This document shows, piece by piece, positions 7,655 to 13,801 of a DNA stretch of 14,815 nt; the stretch's first letter is position 1, and every line of letters begins with the position of its first letter. Made by a program: the position numbers and the translations under genes. The DNA is from Candidatus Saccharimonadota bacterium (lineage in GTDB: Bacteria > Patescibacteriota > Saccharimonadia > Saccharimonadales > JACDBH01). The notes under the pieces were generated by a model, which saw only the letters and a list, made by a program, of their open reading frames with translations, had not been told where the DNA came from and did not search any database. The DNA lies in assembly GCA_020428565.1 (NCBI GenBank), contig JAGQMT010000004.1, positions 1 through 14,815 on the forward strand, given 5' to 3'.

Positions 7655-9433
7655 ATGATAGATAGAAGCACGAAGCTGAGATGGAGACGTAAATTTAGAC
7701 GTCGTCAGAGACAAATTGAGGATATCGGCTATCAGACCGAAGAGAATATCGATAAGCTGTTATTTCGTCGGTTGGGTAGACTGTATGAGGTGCGTCGATT
7801 TGTCTTATCTTGGGTTGTGCTGGTTTTTGCGCTAATCTTTGGATTGATATTACAGACGAGGTCACTGGGTAGTTATTATCTGACTTTAGGTCCTGCGGAT
7901 GGCGGTATTTTTAGCGAGGGGATTATTGGCTCGTATTCAAACTCCAATCCAATCTTCGCCTCGAGTGATACGGACGTGACTGTATCAAAGCTTCTGTATT
8001 CTGGACTTCTCACTTATGATAAAGACAGTAATCTCATAGGTGATTTAGCGGAATCTTGGTCGGTTGATGAATCGGGCAAGATTTATACAGTCGTATTGAA
8101 GCCAGATTTGCATTGGCATGATGGTGTTGAGGTGACGGCGGAAGATGTTGAGTTTACAATTGGCTTGATCAAAAATCCAGACTCTCGGTCGCCATATTTT
8201 TCGGCTTGGCAGGGTATAAAAGTTGAGGCTTTGAACGACCGCGAAGTTCAGTTCACATTGCCGAATATTTTGGTGTCGTTTCCTTACTCTTTGACTCAAG
8301 GCATCGTGCCCAAACATAAGTTAAGTGACATCAAGACAAGTGATTTACGCGCTCATGCATTCAATACGATTGAACCAGTTGGTACCGGACCTTTCGAATG
8401 GAAGGATGTAGAAGTTGTAGGTGATACGGCCGATCAGCGTGAACAGAGGATAGCTTTGACTGCTTATAGTGATTATCATCGAGGCGCACCAAAGCTGGAT
8501 GAATTTATCTTGCGTACTTTTCTTAGCGAAGATAGTCTGCTAACGAGTTTCCGAGATGGTAAGCTTAATGCTATCGCTGGATCTCTGTCGTTGCCAGAGT
8601 CGGGCGACGACGTCAATGAGATCATTGTACCTATGAACGGCTCTGTGATGGTGTTTTTAAATAACGCTTCGCCTATACTATCTGATGCAAAAATACGCAA
8701 TGCATTGACTATGGCTACAGATCAAAAAGATATTCTCCATAATGTTGGTGTGGATACGGTCGCTACAGATGGACCACTGTTATCTAGTCATATTGGCTAC
8801 AACAAAGATTACGCTCAACATAGTTTGGATGTTGCCAAGGCTAATGCCTCGCTAGATGAGGCGGGGTGGCTTTTGGATCCTGCGACTGGCTTTCGGTCAA
8901 AGGATGGTACAAGACTGAGTATTAGTCTCAAGACCCTCAATAGCCCAGAGTTTGCGAATGTTGCCAATCGGTTACAGCGACAATGGCTGGCAGTGGGCGT
9001 TGAATTGCGCATTGACTCTTTGCCACAGGCCGAATTGCAATTAGAGGTTGATGCCCGTAGCTATGATGCCCTGATGTACAGTGTGATCATGGGTTCGGAT
9101 GCCGATCAATTTGCCTATTGGCATAGTTCTCAGGCTGATGTTCGGTCTCAGGGTGGTCTTAATTTTGCTAACTATAAATTCGAAGTAGCTGATGAGGCGC
9201 TGACGGCAGGACGGACTAGACTCGACGCTGATGTGAGAAGTGCTAAGTACCTGACTTTTTTACAGGCGTGGCGCGAAGATGCTCCAGCGATTGCTCTATA
9301 TCGTCCACGTTTTACTTACACGGTCTATGGTAGTTTGTATAATTTCAACAAAGATGGCTTCAATAGTCCAATCAACAGGCTAGATAATGTTCATGAGTGG
9401 ATGATACGCAATGAACGAGTTATTCAGGGGTGA
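7655..9433 (+). CDS. Membrane-anchored family-5 peptide/nickel ABC transporter substrate-binding protein
   Basis: A 592-residue member of the SBP_bac_5 (OppA/DppA) family, expected to capture peptides outside the membrane. Typical features are the early KLLYSGLLTYD and LAESWSVDESGKIYTVVLK segments, LHWHDGVEVTAEDVEF, VGTGPFEW, and a late stretch ending near the C-terminus. It has no lipobox. Instead a strongly basic cytoplasmic tail (residues 8-18 are mainly Arg/Lys) precedes one membrane segment (about 48-67), so the receptor is tethered by an N-terminal helix. An in-frame TAA three bases upstream of cag-ATG rules out a longer form. No permease or ATPase genes are adjacent, so the partner transporter must lie elsewhere. 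It ends in TGA. Confidence 0.9.
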   Translation: MIDRSTKLRWRRKFRRRQRQIEDIGYQTEENIDKLLFRRLGRLYEVRRFVLSWVVLVFALIFGLILQTRSLGSYYLTLGPADGGIFSEGIIGSYSNSNPIFASSDTDVTVSKLLYSGLLTYDKDSNLIGDLAESWSVDESGKIYTVVLKPDLHWHDGVEVTAEDVEFTIGLIKNPDSRSPYFSAWQGIKVEALNDREVQFTLPNILVSFPYSLTQGIVPKHKLSDIKTSDLRAHAFNTIEPVGTGPFEWKDVEVVGDTADQREQRIALTAYSDYHRGAPKLDEFILRTFLSEDSLLTSFRDGKLNAIAGSLSLPESGDDVNEIIVPMNGSVMVFLNNASPILSDAKIRNALTMATDQKDILHNVGVDTVATDGPLLSSHIGYNKDYAQHSLDVAKANASLDEAGWLLDPATGFRSKDGTRLSISLKTLNSPEFANVANRLQRQWLAVGVELRIDSLPQAELQLEVDARSYDALMYSVIMGSDADQFAYWHSSQADVRSQGGLNFANYKFEVADEALTAGRTRLDADVRSAKYLTFLQAWREDAPAIALYRPRFTYTVYGSLYNFNKDGFNSPINRLDNVHEWMIRNERVIQG

Positions 9434-9471
9434 TAAGTATCAATTTCTAGTAGTTGGATAAACATTTTCTA

Positions 9472-9498
9472 TTGAAATGATGTTGATTATGCTATGAT
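9472..9498 (+). promoter_or_regulatory. Candidate extended -10 promoter for the FAD dehydrogenase gene
   Basis: TG-C-TATGAT (9490-9498) is an extended -10 element. TTGAAA at 9472-9477 is a possible -35, but the spacer is only 15 bases. The predicted start near 9505 leaves a leader of about 38 bases that holds a Shine-Dalgarno-like GGCGGAG (9534-9540). The 109-base gap here separates this gene from the uvrC-to-binding-protein run. Confidence 0.5.
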
Positions 9499-9542
9499 AG
9501 TAACAAATCAGAAAATATTTTAGGGGTAACTTAGGCGGAGAA

Positions 9543-11174
9543 ATGAACAAAGTAGCACATTATTTGCAAGAGCATTTATCGGGTGAGGTGTTGACATCAC
9601 AAGACGCTAGGCGTCATTTGTCTTGCGACGCAAGTATACTGACGGTTACTCCATCTATTGTTATCTATCCTCGTAGCGAAAGTGATGTGCGTAAGGCTAC
9701 TCGATTCACGTGGCAATTGGCTGAGCGTGGCAAGGTGATACCGATTACCGCCAGAGGTTCGGGTACTGATTTGACTGGTGCTGCTTTGGGTGAAGGTATT
9801 ATGTTGGTGTTTCCGGCTCATATGAATAAAATCTTAGAATTAGACCCTAAGACTGGTGGTGTGGCGGTTCAGCCAGGTGTTAACTTTGGTAAGCTACAAC
9901 AGACTTTGTATACACATGGTCGTTTTCTACCATCATATCCTGCCTCCTTAGATTACAGTACTATTGGTGGTGCGATTGCGAATAATGCTAGCGGTGACAA
10001 GAGCGTTAAATACGGTGCGACCCGTAACTACGTTCGGTCTCTAAGGGTGGTGTTAGCTAATGGAGAAGTCATAGAGACGCGTCGGATTAGCAAACGTGAG
10101 CTAGGCAAGAAGCTGGGTCTTGGCACAATGGAGGGCGATATTTATCGGGCTATAGATGGCTTGATAGAAGAGAATAAGGACCTGATAGAGGGTTCAGTCA
10201 AAGATGTTTCCAAAAATTCGGCTGGTTATGCAATTGCTGATGTTAAACATAAAGACGGCTCGTTTGATTTAACTCCTCTGATTGTTGGTTCACAGGGAAC
10301 TCTAGCTATTGTCACAGAGGCTGTTGTTGATACTGAGCCACATGTACCAAGTACTAGTTTGATGATTGCCGAGTTTGACACCATAGAATCAGCCTCTGAG
10401 GCAGTTCTTAAATTACGGGCTTCTTCGCCGTCCCCTAGTGTACTAGAGATGGTCGATCAGAACTTACTAAACTTCATAGACGAGAACAATACCAACCAAC
10501 TCAAAGGGGCGGTAGACAAGCCATTTAGCAAGGTAATGTTGTTTATAGAGTTTGATGACGCCAAGCATCAGAAGAAGGCGGTCAAAAAGGCTGGTAAGAT
10601 TATCGATTCCTTGGGCGGTAAATATGCTGTCGAAACAGACATGGACCAACAGGATAATTTCTGGAAGATTCGTGAATCGGTGTCAACCTTAACTTCTTAT
10701 AGCAAAGGCGAGACTAGGCACTTACCGATTATAGAAGACGCTATTGTACCTGTCGAACAATTACCTGCTTTTGTCAATGGTATCTACGAAACCTTTGAAT
10801 CGCTCAAGCTAGATGTGGCGATTTGGGGTCATATTGGTGATGGTAATTTGCACGTTATGCCTCTATTGAATGTTGGTCAGGTTGGTGATAGGCAGAAGAT
10901 ATTCAAGCTCATGAAAACTTATTTTAGTATGGTGATATCTTTGGGTGGCTCGATTACTGGTCAGCATGGTGACGGTCGAGTCAAGGCGCCATTTTTGGTT
11001 GAACAGTACGGACAAGATGTCTATGCCTTGTTTGAACAGGTCAAGTCGGCCTTTGACCCTCATGGCATACTTAACCCAGGCGTGAAGATCGGCGTGACCG
11101 AGAACGACATCAAGCCATTGTTTAGAAAAGATTATTCGCTGGCTCATTTATACGACTATTTGCCTAGGTTATAA
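9543..11174 (+). CDS. FAD-binding dehydrogenase, GlcD / D-lactate dehydrogenase type
   Basis: A 543-residue flavoprotein of the VAO/PCMH fold that oxidises a D-2-hydroxy acid such as D-lactate or glycolate; the exact substrate cannot be read from the sequence. The FAD domain shows ITARGSGTDLTGAAL, VQPGVNFGKL and GGAIANNASGDKSVKYGAT (about 65-165). The C-terminal oxidase domain shows GHIGDGNLHV with H430 and H437, then GSITGQHGDGR with H475, and ends in ILNPGVK. In related D-2-hydroxyglutarate and D-lactate dehydrogenases two His, plus the Glu of the EHG motif, bind a metal. Here that Glu is Gln474. There is no C-terminal Fe-S domain of the kind carried by the roughly 1000-residue YdiJ/Dld-like fusions, so the electron acceptor is unknown. 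Confidence 0.88.
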   Translation: MNKVAHYLQEHLSGEVLTSQDARRHLSCDASILTVTPSIVIYPRSESDVRKATRFTWQLAERGKVIPITARGSGTDLTGAALGEGIMLVFPAHMNKILELDPKTGGVAVQPGVNFGKLQQTLYTHGRFLPSYPASLDYSTIGGAIANNASGDKSVKYGATRNYVRSLRVVLANGEVIETRRISKRELGKKLGLGTMEGDIYRAIDGLIEENKDLIEGSVKDVSKNSAGYAIADVKHKDGSFDLTPLIVGSQGTLAIVTEAVVDTEPHVPSTSLMIAEFDTIESASEAVLKLRASSPSPSVLEMVDQNLLNFIDENNTNQLKGAVDKPFSKVMLFIEFDDAKHQKKAVKKAGKIIDSLGGKYAVETDMDQQDNFWKIRESVSTLTSYSKGETRHLPIIEDAIVPVEQLPAFVNGIYETFESLKLDVAIWGHIGDGNLHVMPLLNVGQVGDRQKIFKLMKTYFSMVISLGGSITGQHGDGRVKAPFLVEQYGQDVYALFEQVKSAFDPHGILNPGVKIGVTENDIKPLFRKDYSLAHLYDYLPRL

Positions 11175-11216
11175 AATATAATACAGCGCACGTCTGCACA
11201 CGGGCTGATTATTGAT

Positions 11217-11246
11217 TTGACAAAGTTGACACGTTTATGATATAAT
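11217..11246 (+). promoter_or_regulatory. Perfect-consensus sigma70-type promoter pointing antisense into the DUF2721 gene
   Basis: TTGACA (11217-11222), 18 bases, TATAAT (11241-11246), with TG-A in front of the -10, so both hexamers match consensus and the -10 is extended. A second TTGACA lies at 11226-11231. No convincing plus-strand gene follows; transcription from about 11253 would run against the DUF2721 gene. The sequence pattern is certain; activity is inferred. Confidence 0.65.
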
Positions 11247-11252
11247 GTAATT

Positions 11253-11542
11253 GATAAGAAGACTGTGACTGTGCTTATTTCTTTGACAATATGTCGTCTA
11301 TTTCTATGAATAGCGATTTGTTGGATAGGCTGGTTTCGTATAGCGACATGAGTAGGCTAAATACCATGAAGTATATGCTAATCCCAAAAAGAACTTCGCC
11401 GACACCTCTTAGTTCTATAAACAAAAACAGCATAGAGGTACAGGCCATAATCATAGCTACGGCTGCCGACATGAGCATTAGTCGAGTAATTTCTAGGCGT
11501 TTTTTGAGAATCTTGAGTTGTTTTTTGAGTTCAACTCTTTTT
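11253..11542 (+). ncRNA. Possible antisense RNA to the DUF2721 gene
   Basis: Predicted only from its ends: the consensus promoter at 11217-11246 and a terminator-like GAGTTG/CAACTC hairpin with five T (11515-11542). It would overlap most of the DUF2721 reading frame on the opposite strand. Read-through could instead reach the GNAT operon leader at 11808. Confidence 0.3.
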
Positions 11543-11667
11543 GCACCGATGTCATAATCTTTGCGAAAACCTCTGGCCACGTTGGCAATCCCTAGATAAC
11601 GATTGATATAGCCTAGGGTTAATATGGCGATAGCTGGGAATAGTAAAGCGGGCGTTGATGTGTCCAT
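11275..11667 (-). CDS. DUF2721 family membrane protein
   Basis: A 130-residue integral membrane protein of unknown function. The N-terminal STPALLFPAIAILTLGYINR matches the DUF2721 signature (small-residue start, PALLF, Y-NR). A basic coiled segment (about 43-60, KRVELKKQLKILKKRLE) follows, then two more membrane helices (about 63-86 and 90-112), an LYETSLSN motif and a short acidic tail. Its TATAAT box lies only six bases before the ATG, so the message is probably leaderless. It is encoded opposite to its neighbours and faces the antisense promoter downstream of its stop. No clear terminator was found after it. Confidence 0.88.
   Translation of the reverse strand: MDTSTPALLFPAIAILTLGYINRYLGIANVARGFRKDYDIGAKRVELKKQLKILKKRLEITRLMLMSAAVAMIMACTSMLFLFIELRGVGEVLFGISIYFMVFSLLMSLYETSLSNKSLFIEIDDILSKK
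11515..11542 (+). terminator. Weak plus-strand terminator-like hairpin inside the DUF2721 gene
   Basis: GAGTTG (11515-11520), an 11-base loop, CAACTC (11532-11537), then TTTTT. It falls in the Lys-rich coding stretch of the opposite strand, so the T-runs may be a by-product of Lys codons. Confidence 0.3.
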
Positions 11668-11673
11668 ATCTAA

Positions 11674-11701
11674 ATTATACTAGCTATAAACATTAGCGCA
11701 A
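11674..11701 (-). promoter_or_regulatory. Candidate promoter of the DUF2721 gene giving a leaderless transcript
   Basis: On the minus strand: TTGCGC (11701-11696), 16 bases, then TATAAT (11679-11674). The start codon occupies 11667-11665, where transcription would begin. No Shine-Dalgarno is present between them. Confidence 0.5.
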
Positions 11702-11733
11702 GCAATCCGTAAGCGCACCCACAACAGAGAGAA

Positions 11734-11780
11734 TTTGCAACATTGCAAAATGTATGTATACAACTCAAGAAATTTGCAAA
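11734..11780. repeat. Cluster of operator-like short palindromes upstream of the GNAT operon
   Basis: TTTGCAA-CA-TTGCAAA (11734-11749), TGTAT-GT-ATACA (11751-11762) and a third TTTGCAAA (11773-11780). The last copy overlaps the candidate -35 at 11774. The arrangement suggests a repressor or activator site but is unproven. Confidence 0.45.
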
Positions 11781-11802
11781 TATTCTGATTCGGGGTTATT
11801 AT
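11774..11802 (+). promoter_or_regulatory. Candidate promoter for the leader RNA and GNAT/deacylase operon
   Basis: TTGCAA (11774-11779), 17 bases, TATTAT (11797-11802). The predicted start near 11808-11810 coincides with the first base of an 8-bp hairpin. A weaker alternative is TTGCAA (11735-11740), 16 bases, TATACA (11757-11762). Confidence 0.5.
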
Positions 11803-11807
11803 GACAA

Positions 11808-11940
11808 GTATGAAGCAAAACAACTTCATACCAGTTGAAATCCGCCGACGTAGCAACCGTATATTCGGGGGCTGTTCTTGAAGTTGTTATAAAAATACAT
11901 AAAGCCTTAACAGCCCCTGCTAAACCACTGGGGCTTTTTA
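11808..11940 (+). promoter_or_regulatory. Structured leader RNA with terminator/antiterminator alternatives
   Basis: Perfect complementary segments can be read directly. GTATGAAG (11808-11815) pairs CTTCATAC (11824-11831) around an 8-base loop. AACAACTTC (11819-11827) pairs GAAGTTGTT (11880-11888). GGGGCTGTT (11868-11876) pairs AACAGCCCC (11909-11917). AGCCCC (11912-11917) pairs GGGGCT (11930-11935) and is followed by TTTTT. The first two helices exclude each other, as do the last two, which is the logic of an attenuator or riboswitch. The second and third helices together would make a pseudoknot. It matches no riboswitch class I can recall. It lies directly upstream of the GNAT and deacylase genes. 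Confidence 0.55.
11912..11939 (+). terminator. Intrinsic terminator in the leader, just before the GNAT gene
   Basis: AGCCCC, a 12-base loop, GGGGCT, then a run of five T beginning with the last stem base (11935-11939). It ends about 20 bases before the GNAT start, too close to be only the end of an upstream gene. Regulated read-through is therefore likely. Confidence 0.6.
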
Positions 11941-11959
11941 ATTTGTTAAGGAAAATATT

Positions 11960-12475
11960 ATGAGTCTAGAAATATACAACTGGGAAGATCTACCTGCTAA
12001 CAATCAAGAAAGTATTGCCAATTTAGTTTCTTCCTACACACAAGGTCAGCTTGGTGAACAGCCACAGATGTTGCCCGTGACTACAAAAGAGGTATGTGCT
12101 AAATTTAGTGGTGCCGTAGCAATGGCTTGTGGTACTTTTAGTGGCTATGTGGCTGCCGCGCAACCCATTGCTCATGCTGGATCAACAATGTCGGAAATTG
12201 GTAGTTTGTGGGTACCCCTAAACTATCGAGGACAAGGCATAGCCCAGAAGCTTGTAGGACACATAAGCTCTGATGTTAGCAACAAGGATGTCGTTCCTTT
12301 TGCGTTCTGCAATCAATTGAGCTTAGGGGTATTCCTAGTCAGTGGTTATACACACGCAAAACCAGAGGAGATACCAGTAGAATCATTTAGCTTTTGCTCA
12401 AACTGTCCAGCAAAGCCTGAGGCTGGTTGCTGTGATACAACTTTAGTATACAAAGGAGGTGAAAATGCCAAATAA
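11960..12475 (+). CDS. GNAT-family acyltransferase with a C-terminal Cys cluster
   Basis: A 171-residue predicted N-acetyltransferase. The acetyl-CoA motif A is the strand IGSLWVPLNY followed by R90-G-Q-G-I-A95, the pyrophosphate-binding R-G-x-G-x-A loop. The substrate is unknown. After the fold comes a short tail with C146-x2-C149-x7-C157-C158, which looks able to bind a metal and is not part of the basic GNAT fold. AAGGA (11948-11952) sits seven bases before the ATG. It overlaps the next gene by 11 bases, so translation is probably coupled. The structured leader and terminator just upstream suggest control by transcription attenuation. Function beyond acyl transfer is not assignable. Confidence 0.8.
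   Translation: MSLEIYNWEDLPANNQESIANLVSSYTQGQLGEQPQMLPVTTKEVCAKFSGAVAMACGTFSGYVAAAQPIAHAGSTMSEIGSLWVPLNYRGQGIAQKLVGHISSDVSNKDVVPFAFCNQLSLGVFLVSGYTHAKPEEIPVESFSFCSNCPAKPEAGCCDTTLVYKGGENAK
12454..12459 (+). promoter_or_regulatory. Ribosome binding site deciding the deacylase start
   Basis: AGGAGG within AAAGGAGGTGA is five bases before ATG 12465. The in-frame GTG at 12459 is part of this site, so it cannot be the start. Confidence 0.7.
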
Positions 12476-13310
12476 CATAACTTCAGAAATCATTGAGATA
12501 GATAGTGGTAAGACCGGACCCGCATTGGCTATTTTTGCGGGTGTACATGGCAATGAGCTGGCGGGTGTTTACGCTCTACAAAAGTTATTGCCTACCTTAA
12601 AGCTGACTCGAGGAAAACTATATATCGCTTTTGCCAATCCGCCCGCCATACGGGCAAAGGTCCGTATGGTTAAACAAAATTTGAACCGTTGTTTCGTTGC
12701 TAACAACAAAGGCACTTCTTATGAAGATAGACGAGCACGGGAGCTCATGGCAATTCTAGACAAATGCGATGCATTGCTTGATCTGCACATGTTCTACGAT
12801 GACGACGGGCTACCGTTCGTAATCTGTGAAGATAACGCTGTTGAGGTGGCACATACATTTGATGTTGGTATTATCTCTACCAACTGGGCAAAAGCCGAGC
12901 CAGGAGCCAGTGACGGGTATATGTTTTCGCAAGGCAAGATTGGCCTTTGTGTTGAGTGCGGACCAATCTCGAAAAGTAAAGAGTATACCGACTTTGCAGT
13001 AAAAACCATTTACCAATTTTTGCAATATTTCGATATGTCACTCAAAAAGGTTAGTTTGTCTAAGGTGCCGAAGCGGTTTGTAGTAGCAAACAAATCTGTT
13101 TATAAATCTTCAGCAAACTTTACGCTAAAAGCTGGCTACAAGAACTTTGACCGCCTTAAGCCTGGCGAGGTGATTGCTCAAGATGGAGGTAAAAAGTACC
13201 TATCTCAGGAGGGCGAATGTATTATCTTTCCGCATTATAAAGCACGAGTCGGAGAGGAAGCGTACATCATCGGGATAGAGACGATTGCATCGCCTAAACT
13301 TAAAGGCTAG
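12465..13310 (+). CDS. Succinylglutamate desuccinylase / aspartoacylase family zinc deacylase
   Basis: A 281-residue member of the M14-like AstE/ASPA family, which hydrolyses N-acyl amino acids or related amides. Zinc ligands are H28 and E31 in GVHGNELAG and H108 in LLDLHMF. N74-R75 in NLNRCF matches the substrate-binding DLNR motif, with the usual Asp replaced by Asn. E164 in LCVECGP is the catalytic-type glutamate. A C-terminal beta-rich part (about 190-281) completes the family layout. The ATG at 12465 has a near-perfect ribosome site, and the start overlaps the upstream acyltransferase gene by 11 bases. The pair could add and remove an acyl group on related substrates; this is inference. 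The true substrate is unknown and a literal arginine-succinyl pathway role is unlikely, since no other ast genes are present. Confidence 0.82.
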   Translation: MPNNITSEIIEIDSGKTGPALAIFAGVHGNELAGVYALQKLLPTLKLTRGKLYIAFANPPAIRAKVRMVKQNLNRCFVANNKGTSYEDRRARELMAILDKCDALLDLHMFYDDDGLPFVICEDNAVEVAHTFDVGIISTNWAKAEPGASDGYMFSQGKIGLCVECGPISKSKEYTDFAVKTIYQFLQYFDMSLKKVSLSKVPKRFVVANKSVYKSSANFTLKAGYKNFDRLKPGEVIAQDGGKKYLSQEGECIIFPHYKARVGEEAYIIGIETIASPKLKG

Positions 13311-13334
13311 GTGCACGTGAATAGATTAGGCGAT
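13289..13334. repeat. Inverted repeat spanning the end of the deacylase gene
   Basis: ATCGCCTAA (13289-13297) and TTAGGCGAT (13326-13334) are exact complements nine bases long, with a 28-base loop containing the stop codon. No T-run follows, so an intrinsic terminator is doubtful. It may be an mRNA 3'-end hairpin. Confidence 0.45.
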
Positions 13335-13535
13335 TCATCATTGCCAAGGTCCAGCGGGAGGGTGTTCGAATTTGCATCCCCACCCCTCTAGCCAGGTTAT
13401 TCGTCAGATGCAAAGTCCTCGAAAGTTTATAATTTTTAATATTCACAGCAAGTAAACCGCTGTTAATCTGTGTTCGACCTCCATGTGCCTCGTATATTTG
13501 CAGTGGGACAGTTATCAACTTCTACCAAAGCCAAA
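13311..13535. other. Intergenic stretch with a long imperfect hairpin, no gene seen
   Basis: I see no credible coding region or tRNA. A two-part stem is present: TTCGA (13365-13369) with TCGAA (13419-13423), and TTTGCATC (13371-13378) with GATGCAAA (13407-13414). A GGGTG/CACCC pair overlaps it. GTGTTCGA occurs twice in this stretch. Function is unknown. Confidence 0.4.
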
Positions 13536-13536
13536 G

Positions 13537-13558
13537 AAAAAGAGCGCTTGTTGCGCTC
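13537..13558 (-). terminator. Intrinsic terminator for leftward transcription
   Basis: On the minus strand GAGCGC-AACAA-GCGCTC is followed at once by TTTTT then CTTT. This is a perfect 6-bp GC-rich stem with a U-tract. It should end the message of the leftward gene that stops at 13802, leaving a 3' untranslated region of about 260 bases. Confidence 0.75.
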
Positions 13559-13600
13559 AGGTTTTCCAAAAGGTTTATTCTTGGTGCAATTTTACGATCT

Positions 13601-13801
13601 GGCGCGAACCTGTTTCGAGCGAAGCTCGTAAACTCAGCCCTGCCGCCTGCGCGGGCAAGCCCGCGCTCGCCCCACCAGCCCCCCTTGCTTTTTTGAGATT
13701 TCCCCCGCCGAATTTCTTTTGCTTAAAAGGGGTTGGCTGGTGGTTCGCCTACTGCTGGAGCAGTAGAGGCGGCACGACTCTGGTCGGCACAGCCGACGCG
13801 C
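13601..13801. repeat. GC-rich cluster of short palindromes and long-range complements
   Basis: Visibly richer in G and C than the rest of the window. It contains CGAGC-GAA-GCTCG (13616-13628), GCGCGGGC-AA-GCCCGCGC (13649-13666), CTACTGCT-GG-AGCAGTAG (13749-13766) and GTCGGC-ACA-GCCGAC (13783-13797). A long hairpin pairs CCACCAGCC plus CCCCTT (13672-13686) with AAGGGG plus GGCTGGTGG (13727-13743). GCGAACC (13604-13610) also complements GGTTCGC (13742-13748), and TGCCGCCT (13641-13648) complements AGGCGGCA (13767-13774). It lies between the leftward gene's stop and its terminator, so it would be transcribed as a structured 3' region. It may be a mobile palindromic repeat or a non-coding RNA; the identity is unknown. 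Confidence 0.55.

Noticed and set aside
11291..11557. Plus-strand 88-codon frame
   Set aside because: It is the reverse shadow of the clear DUF2721 gene. Its composition mirrors that gene's codons and it lacks a ribosome site.
11801..11881. 26-codon leader peptide frame from ATG 11801
   Set aside because: That ATG overlaps the predicted -10 box and would not be on the transcript. Only a shorter leaderless form from 11810 remains possible, and it is noted as an alternative rather than a gene.
11867..11940. GGGGGCTGTTCTTGA resembling a tmRNA 5' end
   Set aside because: Its complement lies only about 30 bases downstream, and there is no tag frame, T-arm or CCA-like 3' end. It fits an antiterminator better.
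12459..12464. GTG start for the deacylase
   Set aside because: It lies inside the Shine-Dalgarno sequence; ATG 12465 is correctly spaced.
13345..13400. tRNA-like GTTCGAAT with nearby GGGTG and CACCC
   Set aside because: The T-arm geometry fails (16-base loop), and no acceptor, D or anticodon stem can be built on either strand.
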